From CAZJOD01 sp964547525 (GTDB taxonomy: Bacteria > Bacillota > Clostridia > JAAYHZ01), in NCBI GenBank assembly GCA_964547525.1, contig CAZJOD010000209.1, positions 1 through 5,719 of the forward strand: 5,719 nucleotides of DNA, given 5' to 3'. Shown here in pieces: positions 1-5,424 of this stretch. Position 1 is the stretch's first letter, and every line of letters begins with the position of its first letter. A program made the position numbers and the translations under genes. The notes under the pieces were generated by a model that was not told the origin of the DNA, did no database searches, and saw only the letters and a program-made list of their open reading frames with translations.

Positions 1-55
1 AACCCCGGACACCTTGATTAAAAGTCAAGTGCTCTACCGACTGAGCTAATGGCTC
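1..55 (-). tRNA. tRNA-Lys(UUU), 3' part cut by window edge
   Basis: Read on the minus strand from base 55, the sequence folds as the first 55 nt of a tRNA. The 5' acceptor strand is GAGCCAT (55-49), followed by TA, then a D arm with GCTC/GAGC stem and AGTCGGTA loop. The anticodon stem CTTGA/TCAAG encloses the loop CTTTTAA, and the variable loop is GTGTC. The T-stem strand CGGGG and the first TT of the T loop end at base 1. The anticodon is TTT at 22-20, so it decodes AAA/AAG lysine. The remaining T arm, the acceptor 3' strand and any encoded CCA lie outside the window. It may be the first member of a tRNA cluster continuing to the left, because a promoter sits directly upstream. Confidence 0.96.
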
Positions 56-72
56 GTAACACACAAGTACAT

Positions 73-101
73 ATGATAAAGCATGATTAACCGAATGTCA
101 A
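73..101 (-). promoter_or_regulatory. sigma-A promoter of the tRNA-Lys gene
   Basis: On the minus strand there is a perfect -35 TTGACA (101-96), a 17-nt spacer, and a -10 TATCAT (78-73, 5 of 6 consensus). This predicts transcription starting near base 66, about 11 nt before the mature tRNA 5' end at 55, as expected for a tRNA operon promoter. Upstream of the -35 lies a run of T (minus strand) followed by AAAATATTA (about 102-120). It has the composition of an UP element that would boost transcription. The hexamers and spacing are seen directly; promoter activity is inferred. Confidence 0.82.
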
Positions 102-207
102 TAATATTTTAAAAAAAAACATATGGAAATATAAAAAAAATTCGACTCCTTTGTGATAAAATCAAAAATATTTACTAAATAAAAAGACGATGCCGTATAC
201 AAAATAT

Positions 208-213
208 TATAAT
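208..213 (+). promoter_or_regulatory. possible -10 element for the DUF1638 gene
   Basis: A perfect TATAAT hexamer lies 41 nt before the ATG at 254 and would give a leader of about 34 nt. No good -35 is found at the right distance: the best is AAGACG at 184-189, 3 of 6, with an 18-nt spacer. There is no TG extension either. In DNA this AT-rich a TATAAT can arise by chance, so the call is weak. The rest of 102-253 is AT-rich and includes two A-tracts (about 111-119 and 133-140) but no gene. Confidence 0.3.
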
Positions 214-233
214 CGCTCGAAATACATTTAACC

Positions 234-244
234 AAGGATGTGAT
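234..244 (+). promoter_or_regulatory. Shine-Dalgarno of the DUF1638 gene
   Basis: AAGGATGTGAT matches the ideal anti-16S complement AAGGAGGTGAT at 10 of 11 positions and ends 9 nt before the ATG at 254. An in-frame stop (TAA 251-253) directly precedes that ATG, so it is the first possible ATG in this frame. The start is secure. Confidence 0.8.
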
Positions 245-253
245 TAGTTTTAA

Positions 254-997
254 ATGAATAAAATTAAAAGATTTAAATTGATAGCTTGTGAAATACTTTT
301 CCGGGAAGTGTGCCTTTGTGCTTCCAAATGTAAAAATATCATTGATATAGATTTTTTACCTAAAGGACTTCACGATATGGGCCAAAGTAAAATGTCAAAA
401 AGACTGCAACAAGAGTTGGACCGCGTAGAAACTGATAAATATGACGCAATATTGTTATGTTACGGTTTATGCAACAACGGTGTTAAGGGATTGCAATCAA
501 AACTACCTATTGTAATACCTAAGGCACATGATTGCATAACTTTACTTTTAGGTTCGAAAGAAAAGTATAACGAGTATTTCCGCAGTAATCCGGGAACATA
601 CTTTAAATCAACCGGTTGGACCGAACGTGATAAAGGCCCGGAAAATAATGAACTGAGTATACCTTCTCAGCTGGGTATGAATAAAACATATCAAGAATAT
701 GTCGAGTTATACGGTGAAGACAATGCCTTATATTTAATGGAGATACTTGGTAATCAGATGAAAAATTATAGTAAGATAGTATATATAGACACACAAACCG
801 GCGAGTTCGATTCATATAAGAAATCTGCTAAACAATTGGCGGATAACAATAATTGGCAGTATGAAGAAGTCACAGGAAATACACGTTTAATATTTAAGCT
901 TTTAAATGGTGATTGGAATGATGAAGAATTTTTAACAGTACCCCCTGACAGTATAATCGAACCCACAAATACCGAAGAAATTATCGGGTATATTTAA
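254..997 (+). CDS. DUF1638 domain-containing protein
   Basis: This is a 247-residue soluble protein with no signal peptide or membrane segment. It shows the hallmarks of the DUF1638 family (Pfam PF07796). The N-terminal ACEILFRE (11-18) precedes a cysteine cluster (C12, C20, C22, C26). Then come LPKGLHD (35-41), YGLCNNG (70-76), IPKAHDCITLLLGS (88-101) and PGTYFKSTGW (113-122). The conserved C12, H40, C73, H92 and C94 could form a metal or cofactor site; that is inference, as no activity is established for the family to my knowledge. Family members are often found beside MttB-type methyltransferases and corrinoid proteins in anaerobes, but none is visible here. The gene stands alone: divergent tRNA-Lys upstream, a separately promoted aminopeptidase gene 110 bp downstream, and no clear terminator between. 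Length is normal for the family. The assignment is firm; the function is unknown. Confidence 0.88.
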   Translation: MNKIKRFKLIACEILFREVCLCASKCKNIIDIDFLPKGLHDMGQSKMSKRLQQELDRVETDKYDAILLCYGLCNNGVKGLQSKLPIVIPKAHDCITLLLGSKEKYNEYFRSNPGTYFKSTGWTERDKGPENNELSIPSQLGMNKTYQEYVELYGEDNALYLMEILGNQMKNYSKIVYIDTQTGEFDSYKKSAKQLADNNNWQYEEVTGNTRLIFKLLNGDWNDEEFLTVPPDSIIEPTNTEEIIGYI

Positions 998-1032
998 AGT
1001 TGAATAATAAATGGTAAAATATAGCTAAGAAA

Positions 1033-1061
1033 TTGACCGATGCACATTTTTAGGGTACTAT
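1033..1061 (+). promoter_or_regulatory. sigma-A promoter of the methionine aminopeptidase gene
   Basis: The -35 is TTGACC (1033-1038, 5 of 6) and the -10 is TACTAT (1056-1061, 4 of 6), with an ideal 17-nt spacer. The predicted start is near 1068, giving a leader of about 40 nt. The leader contains the palindrome ACATATGT (1074-1081) and the Shine-Dalgarno TTGGAG (1095-1100), which ends 7 nt before the ATG. This suggests map is transcribed independently of the DUF1638 gene. Activity is inferred from sequence only. Confidence 0.6.
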
Positions 1062-1107
1062 GTCATATATATAACATATGTAAAGAATAAGATTTTGGAG
1101 ATAAATA

Positions 1108-1872
1108 ATGACTCAGATACGAACAATGAGTGAAATTTCAAAGATTCATGCCGCAAGTAAAATAGTTGCCTCATGCCATAAGCATATAAGACCGTACATT
1201 CAACCCGGCATAACCACAATGGAGATAAATGATATTGCTGAAAAGTTTATAAGAGATGCAGGTGCAATACCTGAGCAAATAGGATATATGGGATATCCAT
1301 ATGCTACTTGTGCTTCGGTAAATGACGAGATTTGCCACGGCTTCCCAAGTAAATACAAATTAAAATCGGGAGATCTGGTGAAAATAGATATGGTAGTTAA
1401 TCTTGACGGATGGCTTGGAGATTCCGCATGGTCATATGCCGTTGGAAAAGTTTCTGACAAAGTCATGAAGCTTATGGAAACAACCTTAAAATGTCTGTAC
1501 CTTGGAATCAAGCATTCCATACCCGGTAATCGTGTAGGCGATATTTCTAATGCCATACAATCATACGCGGAAGGAAGCGGTTATTCGGTAGTAAGAGATT
1601 TTACAGGACACGGTATAGGACAAATGATGCATGACGGATTATCCATTCCTCATTTCGGAAAGCCCGGAAAAGGGCCCAGATTAGTGCCGGGATTGGTATA
1701 TACCATAGAACCTATGATCAATACGGGCACTTGGAGGTGCTTTGTCGATAGTAACGGTTGGACGGCTCGAACTCAAGACGGCGGACTAAGCTGTCAATAT
1801 GAGCATACAATCGCTATAACCGAAACAGGTCCTATGGTATTAACTCAACAAGATAACGAAATATTTTTCTAA
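1108..1872 (+). CDS. map: type I methionine aminopeptidase
   Basis: This 254-residue cytoplasmic metalloenzyme removes the initiator methionine from nascent proteins after deformylation. The pita-bread fold signature is complete. Metal ligands are D94 (in KIDM), D105 (LGDSAW, exactly 11 residues later as in E. coli D97/D108), H168 (TGHGIG), E201 (YTIEPM) and E232 (QYEHT). The substrate-binding histidine is H77 (CHGFPS). There is no N-terminal zinc/SH3-binding extension and no SecC tail. The segments GDSAW, EPMINTGTW and DGGLSCQYEHT resemble the streptococcal/lactobacillal MetAP subfamily rather than the copy usually encoded in the secY-adk ribosomal-protein region, although the insertion of the streptococcal enzyme is absent. 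The gene may therefore be a second, stand-alone paralogue. The start is supported by TTGGAG at 7-nt spacing. Its TAA overlaps the stop of the convergent hom gene. Confidence 0.95.
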   Translation: MTQIRTMSEISKIHAASKIVASCHKHIRPYIQPGITTMEINDIAEKFIRDAGAIPEQIGYMGYPYATCASVNDEICHGFPSKYKLKSGDLVKIDMVVNLDGWLGDSAWSYAVGKVSDKVMKLMETTLKCLYLGIKHSIPGNRVGDISNAIQSYAEGSGYSVVRDFTGHGIGQMMHDGLSIPHFGKPGKGPRLVPGLVYTIEPMINTGTWRCFVDSNGWTARTQDGGLSCQYEHTIAITETGPMVLTQQDNEIFF

Positions 1873-3143
1873 TTGTTATCAACTCTTATACAGTTGTTTA
1901 TTTCAATTACTTCCTTAACATTGCGGATGTCATCCAATGCTTTTCGCATTGCATATTCTTCCGCTTTGTGAGTAATGAAAATCAAAGGTACTATTTCAGA
2001 GCCATACCCTTTTTGGATAACGGAAGACAAGCTTACATTATGTCGTGCGAAGCAACCTGATATGGCATGTAATACCGCAGGCTTGTCCATAACTGTCATT
2101 CTGATGAAAAACTCCGTTGACCAATTCTTATTAATTATACTTTTGTTAGTATTTACAACATCCATAAAATTTCCGGCGGTAGGATTTTTACATGCATGCA
2201 GGATATCGGAAACTATGGCGCTTCCCGTAGGCATATCACCTGCACCTTGACCGTAGAACATCATTTCTCCTATAGCGTCACCGTTAATGAACACAGCATT
2301 AAAACTATCTCTTACTGACGCTAAAGGATGCTTTTTAGGAATGAATGTAGGGTGAACCCTCGCTTCAATACCATCACCGGTAAGCTTTGCAATCGCAGCC
2401 AATTTTATTACATACCCCAATTCCATCGCATATTGTATATCTTCTTTGGCTATTGAAGTAATTCCTTCCCTATATATATCGTCAATTCCGATTTGTGTTT
2501 GAAAAGATAAAGAAGATAAGATAGACAGCTTATACATGGCATCGAAAGCCTCCACATCGGATGTAGGATCCGGTTCGGCGTAACCTAGATCTTTTGCCTG
2601 TTTCAACGCCGCTTCAAAGGATATTCCCTCTTCGGACATTTTAGTCAATATATAGTTTGTGGTTCCGTTAATTATTCCCATAATCTTAAAAATTTTATTT
2701 GCCTGTAAAGATTCACGGATAATTCTAATTACCGGTACCGCCCCTACCGAACTCGCTTCAAATAACAGTCCGCAATTATGTTCCTTAGCCAATTGAGTTA
2801 AATATACACCATGCTTTGCTATAACTTCTTTATTTGCCGTTACAACCGTTTTTCCCTTTAACAAGCATTTTTCGATATATTCTTTTGCGGGATGTTCTCC
2901 ACCTATAAATTCGGCCACGATACTTATATCGTCATCATTTATTACTTCATCAAAACTATCTGTTAAAATACCTGATGGAACATTAACAGATCTCTTTTTA
3001 TTTATATCGTGTACCATTATTTTTGAAACGTTTAATTGTATACCGTCACTGTGCAATATTGCATTACCATTATTACCAATTAATTTATATGCACCGGTTC
3101 CGACTGTACCGAAACCTAAAAACGCTATATTTACTGTTTTCAT
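1869..3143 (-). CDS. hom: homoserine dehydrogenase with C-terminal ACT domain
   Basis: This 424-residue cytoplasmic enzyme reduces aspartate-4-semialdehyde to homoserine with NAD(P)H, the branch-point step to threonine and methionine. An N-terminal Rossmann domain carries GFGTVG (10-15). VTANKEVIA (101-109) holds the lysine K105, which corresponds to a catalytic lysine of the family. The catalytic domain has GIINGTTNYIL (156-166) and GYAEPDPTSD (187-196). E190, D201 and K205 align with the substrate and catalytic residues of the yeast enzyme, and FYGQGAGDMPTGSAI (297-310) follows. Residues about 344-420 form an ACT domain, the usual seat of amino-acid feedback control. Its ligand-loop motif reads DKPAV (353-357), with Ala where the family typically has Gly. 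The ATG has an AGGG Shine-Dalgarno 6 nt upstream. No thrB, thrC or aspartokinase gene is adjacent. With its own promoter and a convergent neighbour, hom appears monocistronic. Confidence 0.97.
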   Translation of the reverse strand: MKTVNIAFLGFGTVGTGAYKLIGNNGNAILHSDGIQLNVSKIMVHDINKKRSVNVPSGILTDSFDEVINDDDISIVAEFIGGEHPAKEYIEKCLLKGKTVVTANKEVIAKHGVYLTQLAKEHNCGLLFEASSVGAVPVIRIIRESLQANKIFKIMGIINGTTNYILTKMSEEGISFEAALKQAKDLGYAEPDPTSDVEAFDAMYKLSILSSLSFQTQIGIDDIYREGITSIAKEDIQYAMELGYVIKLAAIAKLTGDGIEARVHPTFIPKKHPLASVRDSFNAVFINGDAIGEMMFYGQGAGDMPTGSAIVSDILHACKNPTAGNFMDVVNTNKSIINKNWSTEFFIRMTVMDKPAVLHAISGCFARHNVSLSSVIQKGYGSEIVPLIFITHKAEEYAMRKALDDIRNVKEVIEINNCIRVDNN

Positions 3144-3182
3144 ATTCAGCCCTACTTTGCAAAAATTTCATATTAACATAAT

Positions 3183-3191
3183 ATTATATCA
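3183..3191 (-). promoter_or_regulatory. extended -10 promoter of hom
   Basis: The minus strand reads TGATATAAT (3191-3183): a perfect TATAAT preceded by the TGn extension. That can compensate for a poor -35; the best here is GTTAAA at 3211-3206, 3 of 6, with a 17-nt spacer. Initiation would be near 3176, giving a leader of about 33 nt before the ATG at 3143. The leader ends in the modest AGGG Shine-Dalgarno at 3153-3150. The short leader leaves no room for a riboswitch if this is the main promoter. Confidence 0.55.
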
Positions 3192-3272
3192 CAAACATCT
3201 TTCGGTTTAACGTGATTTTATCGAATTTTTGTTAATTTCTTTTTCTTCTTTTTACAGATCCTCTCTTTTATT

Positions 3273-3301
3273 ATTACTCTTATATAAAATTTACCTGTCA
3301 A
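3273..3301 (-). promoter_or_regulatory. possible second, distal hom promoter
   Basis: On the minus strand a perfect -35 TTGACA (3301-3296) is followed after 17 nt by AGTAAT (3278-3273, 4 of 6). Initiation would be near 3266 with a leader of about 120 nt. The -35 overlaps one copy of the TTTACCTGT repeat, so a protein binding the repeat could control it. The weak -10 keeps confidence low. Confidence 0.3.
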
Positions 3302-3313
3302 TTTTTTACCTGT
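3290..3313. repeat. tandem 9-bp direct repeat, possible operator
   Basis: TTTACCTGT occurs at 3290-3298 and again at 3305-3313, start to start 15 bp apart, each followed by a partly similar AT-rich tail. The first copy overlaps the -35 of the possible distal hom promoter on the other strand. Spaced direct repeats of this kind can be regulator half-sites, but 9 bp in AT-rich DNA could also be chance. I recognise no specific regulator. Confidence 0.35.
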
Positions 3314-3421
3314 ATAAATTTTTCACATTTTGTTTCAAAAAATGTTTATTTATTAATTATTATTGTACCTCAATTGCCGATTAGTAAACAAAATTATGTA
3401 TAATGATATATAAATGATGTA

Positions 3422-3450
3422 TTGACATATATTGTTTCAATCCATATCAT
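3422..3450 (+). promoter_or_regulatory. strong sigma-A promoter of the propeller/ttcA-like operon
   Basis: A perfect -35 TTGACA (3422-3427), a 17-nt spacer and -10 TATCAT (3445-3450, 5 of 6) predict a start near 3457 and a leader of about 33 nt. Both hexamers and the spacing are identical to those of the tRNA-Lys promoter in this window, suggesting substantial constitutive expression unless a repressor intervenes. The -10 overlaps the right arm of a 9-bp inverted repeat (3401-3409 with 3444-3452). Confidence 0.78.
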
Positions 3451-3475
3451 TAAATTTAATAAAAATATTTATATC

Positions 3476-3483
3476 GGGAGGTG
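3476..3483 (+). promoter_or_regulatory. Shine-Dalgarno deciding the start of the propeller gene
   Basis: GGGAGGTG is a near-perfect ribosome site. Its GGAGG core (3477-3481) ends 8 nt before ATG 3490, the ideal spacing. The in-frame GTG at 3481-3483 is part of this site and has no ribosome site of its own, so it is not the start. Confidence 0.85.
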
Positions 3484-3489
3484 CATGAT

Positions 3490-5418
3490 ATGAAATATTT
3501 GGGAAAGACATATGAAATTACAGTCCCAAAAACCAGGGACCCGTTTGTTAATACCGGTTTGATTAATGCCGGTATTGATACCGATACAGGATTTGAAAGG
3601 TTCTGGACAACCACTTATAATGGAAACGTAGGTTGCACAGGTGCACTTGTGGACGAATGGGGTAATTCACGCATTGTAATGTTCGGTGTTCCTTATTACG
3701 GCTTCTACAGTGCAGTATATTTACCGGATAACAAGCTGTGGATGTGTGGATTCATGGACAAGGTTTGTTGTTATGATATTAATAATGATAAACTGGATGC
3801 TTATGAAACAGACGCTCCGGGCACATTGGTTTTTCAAGGCATGCCCTATGATCCTGTTACCGGCCGGCTGTTTATCGCTTCATCCAATCCCCCGATAGCC
3901 GAAGGAATCATATTCGATACAAGATTAAAGAAAACAGTAACTGTATTTAAAGATGCATGGCCTCACAAATATATGCACAACAGTTTTAATAACGGAGACG
4001 GAACGTTTACCGTTATTTTGACAACACCCGGAACCGGATATTACAATTGGGATCCTACTACATGTAAATTGGTTTTAAAACATGATTTTCCGATCCACGA
4101 TCAGGCGGCAGGTGCAGCAAGCAGTCATTTAACAGATAATAACATGTTTTATGTCCCTTATAAAGGGTGGTTTAATCCTGTCGAAAATTGTTTTATAGAA
4201 GGTATAAAACCTGAAGAAGAGGCTGTATGGTTAAAATATGATAAAGAGAATAACACCGTATACGGCGGTATAAACGATGCTGTCAGCTGTACAATAGTAA
4301 AATGGGATACTTTAACGGGAAAAGTAACCAAACTCTATACGGTTCAATATGCAAACACACAACTTTTGGCTTTTACCAAAGATAATACGGCTATAGTATT
4401 GAACAAATACGGATATTTTTATCGTATAGATTTAAAAAATAAATGCCTTGAAACATGCAAGAGACTCGAAACCGATGAATACGGAAGGACCGATTGCTTA
4501 AGAAGAATAAATGAAAAAACCTTGTTAGGTACACCGTTTATAACACAAAGATTTTGGACGGTAGATCTGGAAACAGGTAAAGGTACCGATTGCGGAAGAG
4601 TTGTATCAAGTGGCGGACAGGTTAATTTAACATGGAAAATTGATAATAAAATCTATATGGCGGCATACACCTCCGGAGAACTCGCTAAATATGATCCTGA
4701 ATTACCTGTATTTTTTCCTGAAAACCCATATGTGGTAGTTAATCCGCCAAAACCCGCCATGCGTCCGGTAGGCGGAGCTGACGACGGAGAAAGTCTATAC
4801 TACACATGTGATAACGAATACGGTTTGCAAGGTTGTATGATAGTTAAGTATAACACTAAAACAAATCGCTCAATGTACACCAAGGATGTATTACCGGGAC
4901 AGCAAATCAGAAGTCTGTTTTACGATCGGGAAAAGAAAGTTTTAGTAGGCGGTTCTACACCCGAAGGTGACTGCGGATCTTATATACCCTCTGTATACGA
5001 AAGCTATTTTTCACTGATTGATCCTGAAACATTAAAGGTCATAAAAACCATAAAGGCGGCAGAGGGAACTAAGCAGGCTCATGTGGCGGGACTTCTGGGA
5101 AACGGCAAAGCACTGATCCGTCACGCCGATAAGAATGCCAACGTTTGGAATTATGAGAATAACACTTATGAATCGTTGGAGTTGCCGAACTTAGGGAATC
5201 GGAAAATAAACGGTTTCGTACCAACCGTTAAACCCGGATACTTCGTGGTGCATGTGGACACTGATTTGGAACTTTGGGATTTACCTAATTACAAAAAAGT
5301 CTCCGTTATAGCACAGGATGTAACCCCTGCTCGATTGGTTGTTGATAACGAACATATATACCTTCATTCGGGGAACAATATAACCGTTTTGGATTATGCT
5401 TTGAAAGGATTAATATAG
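3490..5418 (+). CDS. unrecognised cytoplasmic protein of about 14 beta-propeller blades
   Basis: I cannot name the family. The 642 residues start at ATG 3490. There is no signal peptide, lipobox or membrane helix, so the protein is probably cytoplasmic. The chain is a run of about 40-residue units, each a set of short beta strands ending in hydrophobic-x-x-aromatic-Asp/Asn, a turn, then Lys and more strand. Examples are CCYDINND (93-100), YYNWDPTT (184-191), IVKWDTLTGK (269-278), FYRIDLKNK (310-318), FWTVDLETGK (355-364), IVKYNTKTN (451-459), FSLIDPETLK (507-516) and LELWDLPN (593-600). I count 13-14 such units from about residue 45 to 636, which would suit two seven-bladed propellers; this is inference. 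Propellers usually bind ligands or proteins, and some are enzymes. No catalytic motif is recognised. It heads an operon with a ttcA-like gene 6 nt downstream. A WD40-, YVTN- or PQQ-type relationship is possible but unproven. Confidence 0.8.
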   Translation: MKYLGKTYEITVPKTRDPFVNTGLINAGIDTDTGFERFWTTTYNGNVGCTGALVDEWGNSRIVMFGVPYYGFYSAVYLPDNKLWMCGFMDKVCCYDINNDKLDAYETDAPGTLVFQGMPYDPVTGRLFIASSNPPIAEGIIFDTRLKKTVTVFKDAWPHKYMHNSFNNGDGTFTVILTTPGTGYYNWDPTTCKLVLKHDFPIHDQAAGAASSHLTDNNMFYVPYKGWFNPVENCFIEGIKPEEEAVWLKYDKENNTVYGGINDAVSCTIVKWDTLTGKVTKLYTVQYANTQLLAFTKDNTAIVLNKYGYFYRIDLKNKCLETCKRLETDEYGRTDCLRRINEKTLLGTPFITQRFWTVDLETGKGTDCGRVVSSGGQVNLTWKIDNKIYMAAYTSGELAKYDPELPVFFPENPYVVVNPPKPAMRPVGGADDGESLYYTCDNEYGLQGCMIVKYNTKTNRSMYTKDVLPGQQIRSLFYDREKKVLVGGSTPEGDCGSYIPSVYESYFSLIDPETLKVIKTIKAAEGTKQAHVAGLLGNGKALIRHADKNANVWNYENNTYESLELPNLGNRKINGFVPTVKPGYFVVHVDTDLELWDLPNYKKVSVIAQDVTPARLVVDNEHIYLHSGNNITVLDYALKGLI

Positions 5419-5424
5419 CAAAAA

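Larger units (their letters stand above)
3144..3489. other. AT-rich divergent intergenic region between hom and the propeller gene
   Basis: About 346 bp without a gene. It holds a hom-proximal extended -10 (3183-3191, minus), a possible second hom promoter (3273-3301, minus), a tandem pair of TTTACCTGT (3290-3313), a possible weak plus-strand -10 TATAAT at 3399-3404 (only a TTGCCG at a 19-nt spacer as -35), and the strong plus-strand promoter at 3422-3450. A pyrimidine-rich stretch runs from about 3236 to 3280. I see no tRNA, no T-box (no antiterminator-like GGTGG element), no recognisable riboswitch core and no convincing small ORF with a ribosome site. Confidence 0.7.

Noticed and set aside
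603..966. Two minus-strand open frames (603-815, 766-966) inside the DUF1638 gene.
   Set aside because: Both are antisense shadows of a well-supported gene, with no ribosome site or recognisable protein features noted.
1200..1556. Minus-strand open frame of 118 codons within map.
   Set aside because: It lies wholly inside a gene with complete catalytic signature residues, has no family-like sequence, and is a shadow frame.
1852..1904. Hairpins GATAAC/GTTATC (1852-1857 with 1875-1880) and CAACT/AGTTG (1880-1884 with 1892-1896) followed by TTTATTTC, as a terminator for map.
   Set aside because: The stems are only 5-8 weak AT-rich pairs and the T-tract is interrupted. They also lie inside the hom and map coding ends, so this is not a convincing intrinsic terminator.
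1975..2250. Plus-strand open frame of 91 codons antisense to hom.
   Set aside because: It overlaps the conserved ACT and catalytic regions of hom and is a shadow frame.
3144..3270. A T-box, SAM or other amino-acid riboswitch controlling hom.
   Set aside because: No conserved core motif or terminator hairpin is visible, and the best promoter leaves only about 33 nt of leader.
3550..3576. AATACCGG/CCGGTATT inverted repeat with an 11-nt loop early in the propeller gene.
   Set aside because: Eight pairs inside a coding region with no further context. A repeat of this length is plausible by chance over the window.
3686..3898. Plus-strand open frame of 70 codons in another frame of the propeller gene.
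   Set aside because: The propeller frame carries the regular blade pattern through this stretch, so this one is a shadow.
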